Of a stretch of DNA of 64,000 nucleotides, positions 36,554 to 44,583 are shown one piece after another; the first letter of the stretch is position 1; each line of letters begins with the position of its first letter. Source of the stretch: G963666535 sp963666535 (GTDB taxonomy: Bacteria > Bacillota > Clostridia > Oscillospirales > Oscillospiraceae); assembly GCA_963666535.1 (NCBI GenBank), contig OY762913.1, positions 2,046,001 through 2,110,000 of the forward strand, written 5' to 3'. A program made the position numbers and the translations under genes. The notes under the pieces were generated by a model, which made no database searches, was not told the origin of the DNA, and saw only the letters and a list, made by a program, of their open reading frames with translations.

Positions 36554-36679
36554 GTCGTTGTTGCTGGGATTCATTTAATGAACTTATACATAACAAACAG
36601 TGGGAACGTTCAAGTAGGCGCTCCCGCTGCTTTCGGGCAACCGTGCTTATGTTTACTTCACTATTAAATCTGAAAACGT

Positions 36680-36808
36680 TATGCCAATGGCAAACTTGCC
36701 AAAAGGTAAGGGCGCATAGAAATAGGGTCTAAGATGCAAATGCATGATGACAGCCTTGCCACCAAGTATAGTTGTGTATTAAACCGCCCTTTGTGCGGCA
36801 GGTTTTTT
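36680..36808 (+). promoter_or_regulatory. c-di-GMP-I (GEMM)-type riboswitch with terminator
   Basis: The stretch about 36680-36765 contains the GEMM-I hallmarks in order: GGCAAACTTGCC, an AAAAGG tetraloop-like turn, GGGCGCATAGAAAT, GGGTCTAAGATGC, GATGACAGCC. A CCGC/GCGG stem with a T6 run (36784-36808) follows as expression platform. No annotated plus-strand gene lies downstream before the convergent kinase gene, so it is an orphan or controls a short transcript. It closely resembles the element at 52058. Confidence 0.68.
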
Positions 36809-36829
36809 CATAAACAACTTAATAAGAAT

Positions 36830-36873
36830 GGCGGTACCTTACCGAACAGCGACCGGGCGTGATGAAGCAGATC
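36830..36873 (+). repeat. Conserved element after riboswitch A
   Basis: This element (GGCGGTACC at its left, GACCGGGCGTGATGAAGCAG at its right) has a second copy at 52331-52375, also downstream of a GEMM-type riboswitch. It can fold a short stem, and an 11-codon frame begins at the ATGAAGCAG. Function unknown. Confidence 0.55.
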
Positions 36874-36899
36874 TGTTTATTAACCATAACAAGATAAAA

Positions 36900-36923
36900 G
36901 GAACGCATATCATACTGCGTCCC
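36900..36923 (-). terminator. Terminator of the kinase/regulator operon
   Basis: On the minus strand GGGACGCA and TGCGTTCC pair (one G-U) around eight bases and TTTTAT follows. It lies about 55 bases past the kinase stop. Confidence 0.7.
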
Positions 36924-36976
36924 TAAAATCAGTTACATAAAACATTTGAAGTATAGTTTTGTTATATACAAGCTGC

Positions 36977-38335
36977 TCATTTGGGAAAGGTCAGAGTTGT
37001 TGTAACTCCATGATCCGCAACGCTCTTTATCTGCATGGTTCCTTTATGGGATTCCACAATCTTCCAGACAAGCAACAACCCCAAACCATGTCTCACATCC
37101 AGCCTTTCGTCCGTGCTGTTCATGTAATGAGTCTTTTTCTCTAATTCTTGAAGCTTTTCAGCCGATAATCCAATACCATTATCAGCGATAATAAGGATCA
37201 GCGAGGTATCGGAGCAATCAAGGGACAGCTTAACATTACAGCCTTGCGGATTGTGTTTTAAACTATTCTGCACCAAATTGCTTACAGCCCGTGAGATTAA
37301 GCGGGAGTCACAGTTAATTGCGGCAGTTTCGGCAGCGGGAGTAATTTCAACATCAATGGAATAAATATCGGGAATGCCTGTATTGCACAATTCTGCCACA
37401 TACGAACGCAGCAGCTTTGATAATCTGTCAGGCTCCTTGTGTAATGGCTGCATTTCATATTCCAGCTGTGATACCAAATTCAAATCTTGAACCAGTTCTT
37501 TTATCTTAATGCTTTGCCTTCGGATAATTTCTGCCTGTTCCTTAATTGAACTGTCTGCAACGGCGCTGTCCGCGAGACGCCCTGCATACCCCATAATCAT
37601 AGAAAGAGGTGTTCGTATGTCATGGGAAACGCCGCTGATCCAGTTTGCGCGCGCTTCATTCTGCCTGCTTAATATCAGTGATGCCTTATTCACGCTATCG
37701 GCCACCTCAGACAGCTCCCCGCGTACGGTAAGCGATACCGGCTTCCCGTCTGCAAGTGTTTCAATAGAGGCGACAATCGGTTCTGTATTCCTGATGATTT
37801 TTCGTTTAGAAAAGTAGTATGCGAGAAACAGGAGCAGCAAATCAATAGCAAGCATTCCCATAAAGTACAGTGGTAAAGTCTGAATTGCCCGAATGGAGTA
37901 GTAATTACTGATGAGTTTCGTATAGCTGTCTTTTGGATAGCCCAATACCAGCAGCCCATCCTCAGCGTTCCAGACAAAAACCGGGTAATCCTTGAGATAC
38001 CCTCTGGAAAAAACGGCTACATCCTGAACGCTATAGCTGTCCGGAATATTCTCCGGCGTATCGACCGACCATGCACATTGTCCCTCCGGGTCCAGGAATA
38101 TAGCCCAAATGTGATTGCTTTGTAGCTTTTGGCGGGCATCCTCCGATATTCCGTCTAAATTAGATGCTGCGGTGATATCTTCTAACATTTTTTGTGGAGA
38201 AGTGTCACCGTAGTCTTTTGTAATGACATTATGAAACGTCCAGGCAAAAGAGACTACATTTATCAGCAACAAGACGATCACAAAGACAGCAAAAGAGGCC
38301 AAATGCTTTGCAATATATCTCCCAAATGATTTCAT
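36977..38335 (-). CDS. Sensor histidine kinase
   Basis: A 452-residue kinase with a first membrane segment at about 12-32, an extracellular domain of about 130 residues, a second membrane segment near 165-185, a HAMP-like linker, the H-box WISGVSHDIRTPLSMIMGYA near 245, the N-box RAVSNLVQNSLKHNPQG and DNGIGLS. It is the second gene after an OmpR-type regulator. Both diverge from a LanFEG-type exporter, as in Cpr/Spa/Nis lantibiotic-sensing systems, so cationic peptides are a likely signal. Confidence 0.92.
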   Translation of the reverse strand: MKSFGRYIAKHLASFAVFVIVLLLINVVSFAWTFHNVITKDYGDTSPQKMLEDITAASNLDGISEDARQKLQSNHIWAIFLDPEGQCAWSVDTPENIPDSYSVQDVAVFSRGYLKDYPVFVWNAEDGLLVLGYPKDSYTKLISNYYSIRAIQTLPLYFMGMLAIDLLLLFLAYYFSKRKIIRNTEPIVASIETLADGKPVSLTVRGELSEVADSVNKASLILSRQNEARANWISGVSHDIRTPLSMIMGYAGRLADSAVADSSIKEQAEIIRRQSIKIKELVQDLNLVSQLEYEMQPLHKEPDRLSKLLRSYVAELCNTGIPDIYSIDVEITPAAETAAINCDSRLISRAVSNLVQNSLKHNPQGCNVKLSLDCSDTSLILIIADNGIGLSAEKLQELEKKTHYMNSTDERLDVRHGLGLLLVWKIVESHKGTMQIKSVADHGVTTTLTFPK

Positions 38336-38339
38336 GGCA

Positions 38340-39044
38340 TCACTTCCTTGTGCTCAGCTTATAGCCTAATCCCTTGATCGTAATGAGAGAAACCGGCTTT
38401 GACGGGTCTGTTTCTATCTTTTCCCTTATACGCCGAATATGGGCATTCAGGCTGTTTTCATACCCAAAAGGATTATCTCCCCATAGGGCTTCGCAGAGCG
38501 CGTCAACCGTGACAATCTTTCCCTCGTTCCGGGCAAGCGTCTCCAGCAGCGCGTGTTCTTTTGCTGTTAACGGTATCACTTCGTTTCCTTTTATTACTTC
38601 GGCGCGGCTGAAGTCAACCGTAGATTCCTCCAGCTTAATAAGCGGGGCATCCTCTTTGTAACACCGCCGTAGTACAGCATAGACGCGCAGCAGCAATTCC
38701 TGGGGCAAAAACGGTTTTACAATATAGTCATCCGCGCCAAGACCAAGACCAGCCAGCTTGTCCGTTGCTTCGTCCTTTGCCGTCAGAAAAATAATCGGTA
38801 CATCTGTAAAGACGCGCATCTGCTGCATAAGAGAGAATCCGTCCCCGTCGGGCAGCATTACATCCAGAATTGCCAAATCCGGTTTTTCTTCTTTGGCGGC
38901 TGCAACGCCCTCCCGGACAGAAGCAGCCGCAACGATATTTTCAAACCCGTCGTCCGTCAGGATGGCTGTCACCAGTTTAAGCAAATCAGGCTCGTCATCC
39001 ACCAGCAGGAGCTTTTTATCATGTAAGAACGAATGATTCAACAT
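38340..39044 (-). CDS. OmpR-family response regulator
   Basis: ATG 39044 has an ideal GGAGGTGAT upstream; 234 residues. Receiver domain with LLVDDEPDLL and the phospho-acceptor Asp in LAILDVMLPDGDGF, then a winged-helix DNA-binding domain (PLTAKEHALLETLARNEGKIVTVDALCEALWG, ending in TIKGLGYKL). Paired with the kinase four bases downstream. Its likely target is the divergent ABC operon, whose upstream region has an 11-bp-spaced direct repeat. Confidence 0.94.
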   Translation of the reverse strand: MLNHSFLHDKKLLLVDDEPDLLKLVTAILTDDGFENIVAAASVREGVAAAKEEKPDLAILDVMLPDGDGFSLMQQMRVFTDVPIIFLTAKDEATDKLAGLGLGADDYIVKPFLPQELLLRVYAVLRRCYKEDAPLIKLEESTVDFSRAEVIKGNEVIPLTAKEHALLETLARNEGKIVTVDALCEALWGDNPFGYENSLNAHIRRIREKIETDPSKPVSLITIKGLGYKLSTRK

Positions 39045-39062
39045 ATCACCTCCAACAAAACA

Positions 39063-39071
39063 ATTATAACA
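39063..39071 (-). promoter_or_regulatory. Extended -10 of the regulator/kinase operon
   Basis: TGTTATAAT on the minus strand is an extended -10. No good -35 is seen, as expected for an extended or activated promoter. Confidence 0.45.
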
Positions 39072-39104
39072 TGGCGTATCAATATTGAGGCTGTTCCCGC
39101 AAAA

Positions 39105-39123
39105 AAGTAAGGTAAAAGTAAGG
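39105..39123 (+). promoter_or_regulatory. Direct-repeat box for the response regulator
   Basis: AAGTAAGG occurs at 39105-39112 and again at 39116-39123, a period of 11 bp (one helical turn). This is the usual spacing for OmpR-type dimers. It lies 63-81 bases before the ABC start. Confidence 0.6.
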
Positions 39124-39185
39124 ACGCGGGAATGCAAATGTCAGGATGGTGTTGTACCATAAAAGCGTCGAAAGGAGATGCTTCT

Positions 39186-39950
39186 ATGGACTATATCATC
39201 ACAACCGAAAAGCTTACGAAGAAATATAAGAATTTTACTTCCGTCAGCAATGCTTCGCTTCATGTCCGCAAAGGCAGTATTTACGGCTTCCTCGGCCCCA
39301 ACGGGGCAGGAAAATCCACTACCATGAAGATACTGCTGGGACTAACCGCACCCACAAAAGGTAGTTTTACTATTGACGGGAAACACTTTCCCAATGATCG
39401 GCTGGAAATTTTGAAGGAGATCGGTTCTTTCATCGAATCGCCCTCGTTCTATGCGAACCTGACAGGACGGGAGAACCTTGATATCATCCGCCGAATTCTG
39501 CGGCTGCCTAAGAGCGCAGTTGAAGAGGCGCTGGAGTTGGTCGGACTTAACGAGTTTGGCAATCGGCTTGCAAAAAAGTATTCGCTGGGCATGAAACAGC
39601 GGTTAGGGCTCGCCGGGGCGCTTCTGGGCAGACCGCCCATCCTCATTTTAGATGAACCGACCAATGGCCTCGACCCCTCCGGCATCCATGAAATTCGAAA
39701 CCTGGTAAAGTCTCTGCCTAGTCTCTACGATTGCACAGTATTGATTTCCTCCCACATGCTGTCGGAAATCGAGCTGATGGCAGACGATATTGGCATTCTT
39801 AATCATGGCCGCCTGCTGTTTGAGGGGAGCTTGGACGATCTTCGCCAAAGCGCGCAACAATCCGGCTTCGCCGCTGACAATCTGGAAGATATGTTTCTCT
39901 CTATGGTTGAAAAGGATAATGCGTCCAGAAGGCAAAGGGCGCAGCTATGA
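39186..39950 (+). CDS. Lantibiotic-protection ABC transporter ATPase (LanF-like)
   Basis: ATG 39186 with AAAGGAGAT upstream gives 254 residues. Walker A GPNGAGKST, signature YSLGMKQRLGLAGALLG, Walker B LILDEPTNGLDPSG. The sequence IGSFIESPSFYANLTGRENLDI is typical of the LanF/CprA group. With two permeases downstream and a divergent two-component system it forms an exporter/immunity module of the Cpr or LanFEG type, which removes lantibiotics or other cationic peptides from the membrane. Confidence 0.9.
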   Translation: MDYIITTEKLTKKYKNFTSVSNASLHVRKGSIYGFLGPNGAGKSTTMKILLGLTAPTKGSFTIDGKHFPNDRLEILKEIGSFIESPSFYANLTGRENLDIIRRILRLPKSAVEEALELVGLNEFGNRLAKKYSLGMKQRLGLAGALLGRPPILILDEPTNGLDPSGIHEIRNLVKSLPSLYDCTVLISSHMLSEIELMADDIGILNHGRLLFEGSLDDLRQSAQQSGFAADNLEDMFLSMVEKDNASRRQRAQL

Positions 39951-40672
39951 GCACGCTCGCAATCGAGCTCCGGAAAGAGAAGCGGACCGGAGTAATCCCT
40001 GTCCTTCTGGCGGTTGGCATCTTAGGGGCGGCATATGCTTTTGTCAATTTCCTTGTACGGAAAGACACGCTTCTGAACCTGCCGCTGGCCCCAATGGATG
40101 TTCTGCTAACCCAGCTTTATGGCATGATCATGATTTTAAATATGTTCGGCATCATCGTAGCCGCCTGCTTGATTTACAACATGGAGTTCAAGGGGAACGC
40201 AGTCAAAAAAATCTATATGCTGCCGACAAGTGTTCCGGGAATGTACTTCTGTAAATTCCTGATATTGACCGTACTTCTGCTCATTGCGACTGCGATTCAA
40301 AACCTGGCGCTTGCGCGGATTGGCATGGCTGATTTACCGCGGGGAACCTTTGTAATTAACACGCTGATAGGCTTTGCAGCCTATTCCTTTATTACTTCTA
40401 TGCCGGTGCTGTCCTTTACGCTGCTGATTTCGTCCCGGTTTGAGAATATGTGGGTTCCGCTTGGGGTAGGCGTTGCCGGGTTTTTAAGCGGAATGGCTTT
40501 GGCCACGTCCAAGTCGGCTCTGCTTCTGATTCATCCGTTCGTCGTGATGCTGAAACCCGCCGTTGCCATGAGCGCCCAACCGGACAGTGCGGTGATCATC
40601 GTTTCCGTGGTCGAAACGATCATTTTTCTGATTGCCGGACTATGGATGGCAAAACATCTGCGTTATGAATAA
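39947..40672 (+). CDS. Lantibiotic-protection ABC permease (LanE-like)
   Basis: A 241-residue ABC-2 type permease with about six membrane segments. ELRKEKRTGVIPVLLAVGILGAAYAFVNF at the start and the central YGMIMILNMFGIIVAACLIYNMEFKGNAVKKIYMLP match the LanE/MutE group. The ATG overlaps the ATPase stop by four bases. One half of the heteromeric channel. Confidence 0.87.
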   Translation: MSTLAIELRKEKRTGVIPVLLAVGILGAAYAFVNFLVRKDTLLNLPLAPMDVLLTQLYGMIMILNMFGIIVAACLIYNMEFKGNAVKKIYMLPTSVPGMYFCKFLILTVLLLIATAIQNLALARIGMADLPRGTFVINTLIGFAAYSFITSMPVLSFTLLISSRFENMWVPLGVGVAGFLSGMALATSKSALLLIHPFVVMLKPAVAMSAQPDSAVIIVSVVETIIFLIAGLWMAKHLRYE

Positions 40673-40687
40673 GGAGGGAGGATTGAA

Positions 40688-41452
40688 ATGAGTTTTATAG
40701 AACTGCTTAAAATTGAATTTATGAAAGTGAAGCGTTCAAAAATTGTCCCTTTGATTTTCGTTGCCCCATTATTGGTGGTAGCATCCGGAATTGCGAACTT
40801 GAGCAGCTATTTCACACCGGAATATACGAATGCGTGGCCAGCCATGTTCATTCAAAGCGCTCTGGTCTATGCCTATTATTTGCTTCCGCTGAGCATGATC
40901 GTTGTTTGTGTTATGATTGCCGGACGGGAAACGCAAAACAACGGCGTCTTAAAAATGCTAGCCTTGCCTGTCAGCCGGTATGCACTTTCGCTGGCAAAAT
41001 TCTGTGTATTAATGTTTTATCTATTTATGGAAATGGTGGTCTTCTTGGCGGTGTTCGTTGTCGCCGGACTGATTGCCACAGGTACGATGGGGATTACGGA
41101 AACGCTGCCTGTCTTGTATTTGGTTAAATGGTGTGTTGGGCTTTTCCTTACTATGCTTCCCAGCGTGGCAATGATGTGGGCCATTACAGTGCTGTTCGAA
41201 AAGCCGCTGCTTTCTGTGGGCCTCAACCTGCTGCTTGTGATTCCCGGCGTACTGGTCGCAAATACGCCGCTCTGGATTGCCTACCCCTACTGTTACAGCG
41301 GCTATCTGGTGTCGTGCTCCCTGCATGAGTTTACAGCGGCATCTTCTGATACCGCCTTTTCGCTTATGCCCTTCCTGCCCTGCGCCGTCTTGGCCTTTGT
41401 ACTGGTTTTGACACTAGCCGTCACCCAATTTGGAAAAAAAGAAATGAGGTAG
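40688..41452 (+). CDS. Lantibiotic-protection ABC permease (LanG-like)
   Basis: A 254-residue permease with about six membrane segments, starting ELLKIEFMKVKRSKIVPLIFVAPLLVV. The loop GRETQNNGVLKMLALPVSRYALSLAKF parallels that of the preceding permease. Preceded by AGGGAGG. It completes the FEG-type set. Confidence 0.87.
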   Translation: MSFIELLKIEFMKVKRSKIVPLIFVAPLLVVASGIANLSSYFTPEYTNAWPAMFIQSALVYAYYLLPLSMIVVCVMIAGRETQNNGVLKMLALPVSRYALSLAKFCVLMFYLFMEMVVFLAVFVVAGLIATGTMGITETLPVLYLVKWCVGLFLTMLPSVAMMWAITVLFEKPLLSVGLNLLLVIPGVLVANTPLWIAYPYCYSGYLVSCSLHEFTAASSDTAFSLMPFLPCAVLAFVLVLTLAVTQFGKKEMR

Positions 41453-41458
41453 ATTATT

Positions 41459-41755
41459 ATGGTGAATAGAAAACTGCAAAAAGTAAGCGTGGCTGCGCTC
41501 ATCGTCAGCGCCCTGCCTCTGGCAACCTTCATTCCTGTTTTGTTAAAAATCACTTTGCCGGACGGAACACGTGGTATTTGGTCCGTTGCTAATATTGTCT
41601 TTATCCTTGTGGGCCTTTGCCTTTCCATCGTCTGTGTACGCAATCGCGAGAGCCGGAGTGCTGTTAATATTGCTTCTACGATAATTAGCATATTCTGGGT
41701 GCTGCTGATGATTGGAATTGCCGTTCTGGCTTTGTTTTTGAATTTTCTTCAATAA
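41459..41755 (+). CDS. Small membrane protein of the LanFEG-type operon
   Basis: A 98-residue protein with three hydrophobic segments (about 10-30, 39-58, 70-95), six bases after the LanG-like gene with a GAGGT ribosome site. I do not recognise a family. Small membrane proteins at the end of such operons are sometimes accessory immunity factors, but that role is inferred. Confidence 0.7.
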   Translation: MVNRKLQKVSVAALIVSALPLATFIPVLLKITLPDGTRGIWSVANIVFILVGLCLSIVCVRNRESRSAVNIASTIISIFWVLLMIGIAVLALFLNFLQ

Positions 41756-41830
41756 GGGAATAGGCTTCAGTCGTTTTTAACAGCGTACGGACTATGATGA
41801 CATCAGAGTAGACTGATACAGGAGATATTT

Positions 41831-42415
41831 ATGCACATAGAAAACTACAACGCCTTTTCACAAAGCCGTCAATTATCCAGCTCAAGGAAAATCGGGAATG
41901 TATCCTTGCCTGATTATTCGGATTTTCATTTTAATACCAAGAAATCCCCTGCCATGAGCGATGAAAAATACAAGGAGGCTATATTGGAGCAGGCCAAAAA
42001 AGACCAGGCTGCAGGCAAATTTCAATCGGATTCCACCGGATTTAGAAGCTTAGTAAAAAGTTATGTTTCTGCTGTTTCTCCGGACAGAAAAAACATCATA
42101 AAAGAGGGATTAACAGCAATATTCAAAAATAATAAACCACAACCTAAAACTCTCAACTTGCTAGACTATCTATTTGGCATCGTTAAGTATTCTAAAGAAG
42201 CAACAGATGTGTCTTATGCTGAGTTTTACGACAGTAATGGCGAAATGATAGCTTCTTACTCAAATGGCAGATGGATTTCCTATGGGACAAAAGCAGAAAA
42301 CGCACGTGAATCTGAGCTTTGGGGCATATATAACGAGGCGTGGAATAATGCTGCTAAAACAAGTCAGGGAGTAAGTACAGACGCTATACCGAGTTCGGTT
42401 GATATATCCGTATGA
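41831..42415 (+). CDS. Hypothetical protein, 194 residues
   Basis: A soluble, charged protein with no signal peptide or membrane segment. The middle (DEKYKEAILEQAKKDQAAGKFQ) looks helical and the end contains YAEFYDSNGEMIASYSNGRWISYGTKAE, a repeat-like beta segment. Low GC. Start at ATG 41831 with a weak GGAG site. I do not recognise it; it may be transcribed with the exporter genes 75 bases upstream. Confidence 0.65.
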   Translation: MHIENYNAFSQSRQLSSSRKIGNVSLPDYSDFHFNTKKSPAMSDEKYKEAILEQAKKDQAAGKFQSDSTGFRSLVKSYVSAVSPDRKNIIKEGLTAIFKNNKPQPKTLNLLDYLFGIVKYSKEATDVSYAEFYDSNGEMIASYSNGRWISYGTKAENARESELWGIYNEAWNNAAKTSQGVSTDAIPSSVDISV

Positions 42416-42464
42416 TTGATCGGCTTGAAGTGCTTAAGTAACTAAGCAAAGCCAAAACTGAACC

Positions 42465-42485
42465 GGGAGATAAAGCTCGCCTCCC
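42465..42485 (-). terminator. Possible hairpin after the 21-codon ORF
   Basis: GGGAG (42465-42469) and CTCCC (42481-42485) form a short stem. On the minus strand a loosely T-rich sequence follows, starting ten bases past the stop of the small ORF. Confidence 0.35.
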
Positions 42486-42493
42486 CTCTCTAT

Positions 42494-42559
42494 TTATTCG
42501 TTCATAACTTTGGCAGTTTTTAATATGCTTCCAAGGTTATCTAGATTAGTGTGTTCCAT
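42494..42559 (-). CDS. Possible 21-residue peptide gene
   Basis: On the minus strand ATG 42559 is preceded by the near-perfect ribosome site GGAGGTGA at four bases. The frame encodes 21 residues, starting MEHTNLDNLGSILK and ending KVMNE, then TAA. A TTCAAC-17-TATTAT promoter, a 6-bp hairpin in the leader and a stem after the stop complete a gene-like unit. The peptide is amphipathic, has no Cys, and matches nothing I recognise. It could be a signalling or regulatory peptide; a chance frame is not excluded. Confidence 0.5.
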   Translation of the reverse strand: MEHTNLDNLGSILKTAKVMNE

Positions 42560-42620
42560 TAGTTCACCTCCGATAACAGGTTACAGTTCCTGTTTGGCGG
42601 GTGAAACGATTTAATACATC

Positions 42621-42649
42621 ATAATAAGGAATTATTAGATCATGTTGAA
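42621..42649 (-). promoter_or_regulatory. Promoter of the 21-codon ORF
   Basis: Minus strand -35 TTCAAC (42644-42649), 17-base spacer, -10 TATTAT (42621-42626). Confidence 0.5.
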
Positions 42650-42671
42650 GAGTTTTTGTAAAACAAGACAC

Positions 42672-42688
42672 GTAGACACTTGTAGATA
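42672..42688. promoter_or_regulatory. BlaI-type operator 1
   Basis: GTAGACACTTGTAGATA, just upstream of the -35 box of the blaI-like gene. It shares the ACA-NN-TGT dyad of BlaI/MecI boxes and all outer bases with operator 2. Confidence 0.75.
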
Positions 42689-42692
42689 ATGA

Positions 42693-42721
42693 TTGACTAT
42701 TTCAGTTGGTCGTTATATACT
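42693..42721 (+). promoter_or_regulatory. Promoter of the blaI-like gene
   Basis: -35 TTGACT (42693-42698), 17-base spacer, -10 TATACT (42716-42721), flanked on both sides by BlaI-type boxes. Confidence 0.85.
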
Positions 42722-42727
42722 ACCGAT

Positions 42728-42744
42728 GTAGACAGCTGTAGATA
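42728..42744. promoter_or_regulatory. BlaI-type operator 2
   Basis: GTAGACAGCTGTAGATA, identical to operator 1 except for the central bases. It lies at the expected transcription start. Confidence 0.78.
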
Positions 42745-42793
42745 ACACTATATGCATGTTATCTGTTCAAAGAATTTGATCGGAGTAGCGATA

Positions 42794-43171
42794 ATGATCA
42801 GTATAAAGAAACTTCCCGACGCTGAATTTGAAGTAATGAAAACTATATGGGCAAATGAGCCGCCAGTTACAACCAGTCTGCTGATGGAGCAACTGGGAAA
42901 CAAAAAAGACTGGAAGTTACAAACGCTGGTTGCTCTTTTGCTTCGCCTGGTTGAACGGGGATTTGTTCGCTCTGAAAAGAACGGCAAAGAGCGCACATAT
43001 TATCCTTTGATTGATAAAGAACAATACCTCGAATTTGAAACCAGCAATTTCATTGAGAGATTCCATGATCGCTCTATCGTGAGCCTTGTCAGTACCTTAT
43101 ATGATGGAAAAGAACTGAAAGCCTCAGATTTGGATGAGCTGTCAAGGTGGCTGAAACAGCGGGGTGAGTAG
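42794..43171 (+). CDS. BlaI/MecI/CopY family repressor
   Basis: ATG 42794 with GGAG upstream; 125 residues. Winged helix: LPDAEFEVMKTIWANEPPVTTSLLMEQLGNKKDWKLQTLVALLLRLVERGFVRSEKNGKERTYYPL, the full BlaI DNA-binding domain. A short helical dimerisation tail follows. In the family the repressor is inactivated by cleavage triggered by the adjacent BlaR1-type membrane protease. Its boxes occur here three times: two at its own promoter and one before the lipoprotein-ABC genes. Confidence 0.93.
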   Translation: MISIKKLPDAEFEVMKTIWANEPPVTTSLLMEQLGNKKDWKLQTLVALLLRLVERGFVRSEKNGKERTYYPLIDKEQYLEFETSNFIERFHDRSIVSLVSTLYDGKELKASDLDELSRWLKQRGE

Positions 43172-43172
43172 C

Positions 43173-44480
43173 ATGGAAAAGTTATTCGATGCGTATCTTC
43201 AAAACTCGCTAGAACTCTCGGCGATTGCTTTGCTCCTGCTGGCGTTTTCGTCATTATTGGAGCGCCGTTATTCAGCCAAATGCCGTTATTATCTTTGGGC
43301 TGTAATATTCATTGCGCTGCTCCTGCCGGTTCGGGCAAAGGTAACCCTTACGCTGCCGGAAGTATTTCAACCCATCATGCCACAAAATATAAGTACCGCC
43401 GCATCCGGTACTGCTGCTGTTGCTGATACTGTAAAAGTATGGGGTTGGCATCAATATGCAGGACTGCTATGGGTTGTAGGTGTGTTTTGCTTTTTAGGCT
43501 GGCATTTTTATCAGCATCTGCACTTTCTGTCCGCCGTCAGACGGTGGAGCGAAAAAATAGATAATTCCGTTATATTAAAGCAATTTGTTCATATAAAAGC
43601 GGAATTGGGAATCCGGGATCGTATCACCATAAAATCCTGTGCCTGTATCCAAACTCCAATGGTAATTGGCTTGCTTCGCCCCGTGGTTTTGCTCCCGCGT
43701 ATAAACATTTCTCCCGATGAGCTGCCGCTTATTTTAAGGCATGAGCTTATACACTACAAGAGAAAAGACTTATGGTACAAAGTCCTTATGATGATTACAT
43801 CAGCTATCCACTGGTTCAATCCGATTGTACACCTTATGGTTAGGTCTGCTTTAAACCTGTGTGAGATTTCGTGCGACGAGGAAGTGCTGCAAGGGCATGA
43901 CGCAAAAGGACGTGCACAGTACGGTGAAGCCATCATCGGTGTTGTCCGAAACAGAAGCGCGTATCATACAGCACTTTCCACAAATTTTTATAGTGGCACC
44001 AAAGGTATGAAAAAACGTATTTATGCCATGATGGATATGTCAAAGAAACGATTTTCTCCTGTTTTATTTATTGCCATTTTTATAATCACCATTTGCGGAA
44101 CTACCGCTTTTGCCGTATCGCCTGCACATGCAGCGGAGATTTCACAGAATTCTAATAAAACAGCAACAATCGCCCCAGAGCAGAATAAAACAGATTCCGC
44201 AGGTTCGTATGTTCAGCCGTCATCCGCTTCTGATGCGGAACAAGACAATCAGGAAAAGCAAAACGACGATGGGCTTACAAACGATATTGCCCCGGTTCTG
44301 CAGCCTACCCTTGAGAACACATCCACAAAGCAATCAAATGAGCTGGTCAGTGTCTCGAATGAGCCCAGATCAGTCAGCGGAGATTTACAGTTTAGCGAAA
44401 ACACTCCTGCGAAATCGTCCCAAGCTCAACCGCAAAATTCGGATACAAACAGGCTGGTTCCGGGCGACGAGCAGCCATAA
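43173..44480 (+). CDS. BlaR1-like M56 membrane metallopeptidase without PBP sensor
   Basis: I prefer ATG 43173 (GGGGTGA five bases upstream) to GTG 43164; 435 residues. Three membrane segments precede the zinc motif LRHELIHYKRKD near residue 190, and a fourth (VLFIAIFIITICGTTAFA) lies near 300. The last about 120 residues are a Gln/Asn/Ser/Thr-rich, low-complexity extracellular tail. BlaR1/MecR1 would instead have a penicillin-binding domain there, so this M56 protease must sense something else. Confidence 0.9.
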   Translation: MEKLFDAYLQNSLELSAIALLLLAFSSLLERRYSAKCRYYLWAVIFIALLLPVRAKVTLTLPEVFQPIMPQNISTAASGTAAVADTVKVWGWHQYAGLLWVVGVFCFLGWHFYQHLHFLSAVRRWSEKIDNSVILKQFVHIKAELGIRDRITIKSCACIQTPMVIGLLRPVVLLPRINISPDELPLILRHELIHYKRKDLWYKVLMMITSAIHWFNPIVHLMVRSALNLCEISCDEEVLQGHDAKGRAQYGEAIIGVVRNRSAYHTALSTNFYSGTKGMKKRIYAMMDMSKKRFSPVLFIAIFIITICGTTAFAVSPAHAAEISQNSNKTATIAPEQNKTDSAGSYVQPSSASDAEQDNQEKQNDDGLTNDIAPVLQPTLENTSTKQSNELVSVSNEPRSVSGDLQFSENTPAKSSQAQPQNSDTNRLVPGDEQP

Positions 44481-44539
44481 GAAACCTTTCATCGAATATG
44501 ACCACGCGATATAAAAAAGGTGGTCGTATACCCCGAATA

Positions 44540-44553
44540 TAGACATTTGTCTA
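44540..44553. promoter_or_regulatory. BlaI-type operator 3
   Basis: TAGACATTTGTCTA has perfect 6-bp arms (TAGACA/TGTCTA) and the same TAGACA-NN-TGT core as operators 1 and 2. It lies 31 bases before the lipoprotein gene, placing the following operon under the BlaI-like repressor. Confidence 0.7.
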
Positions 44554-44583
44554 CTTACTAATGAAAAGAAAGTTGAGAAAAGC

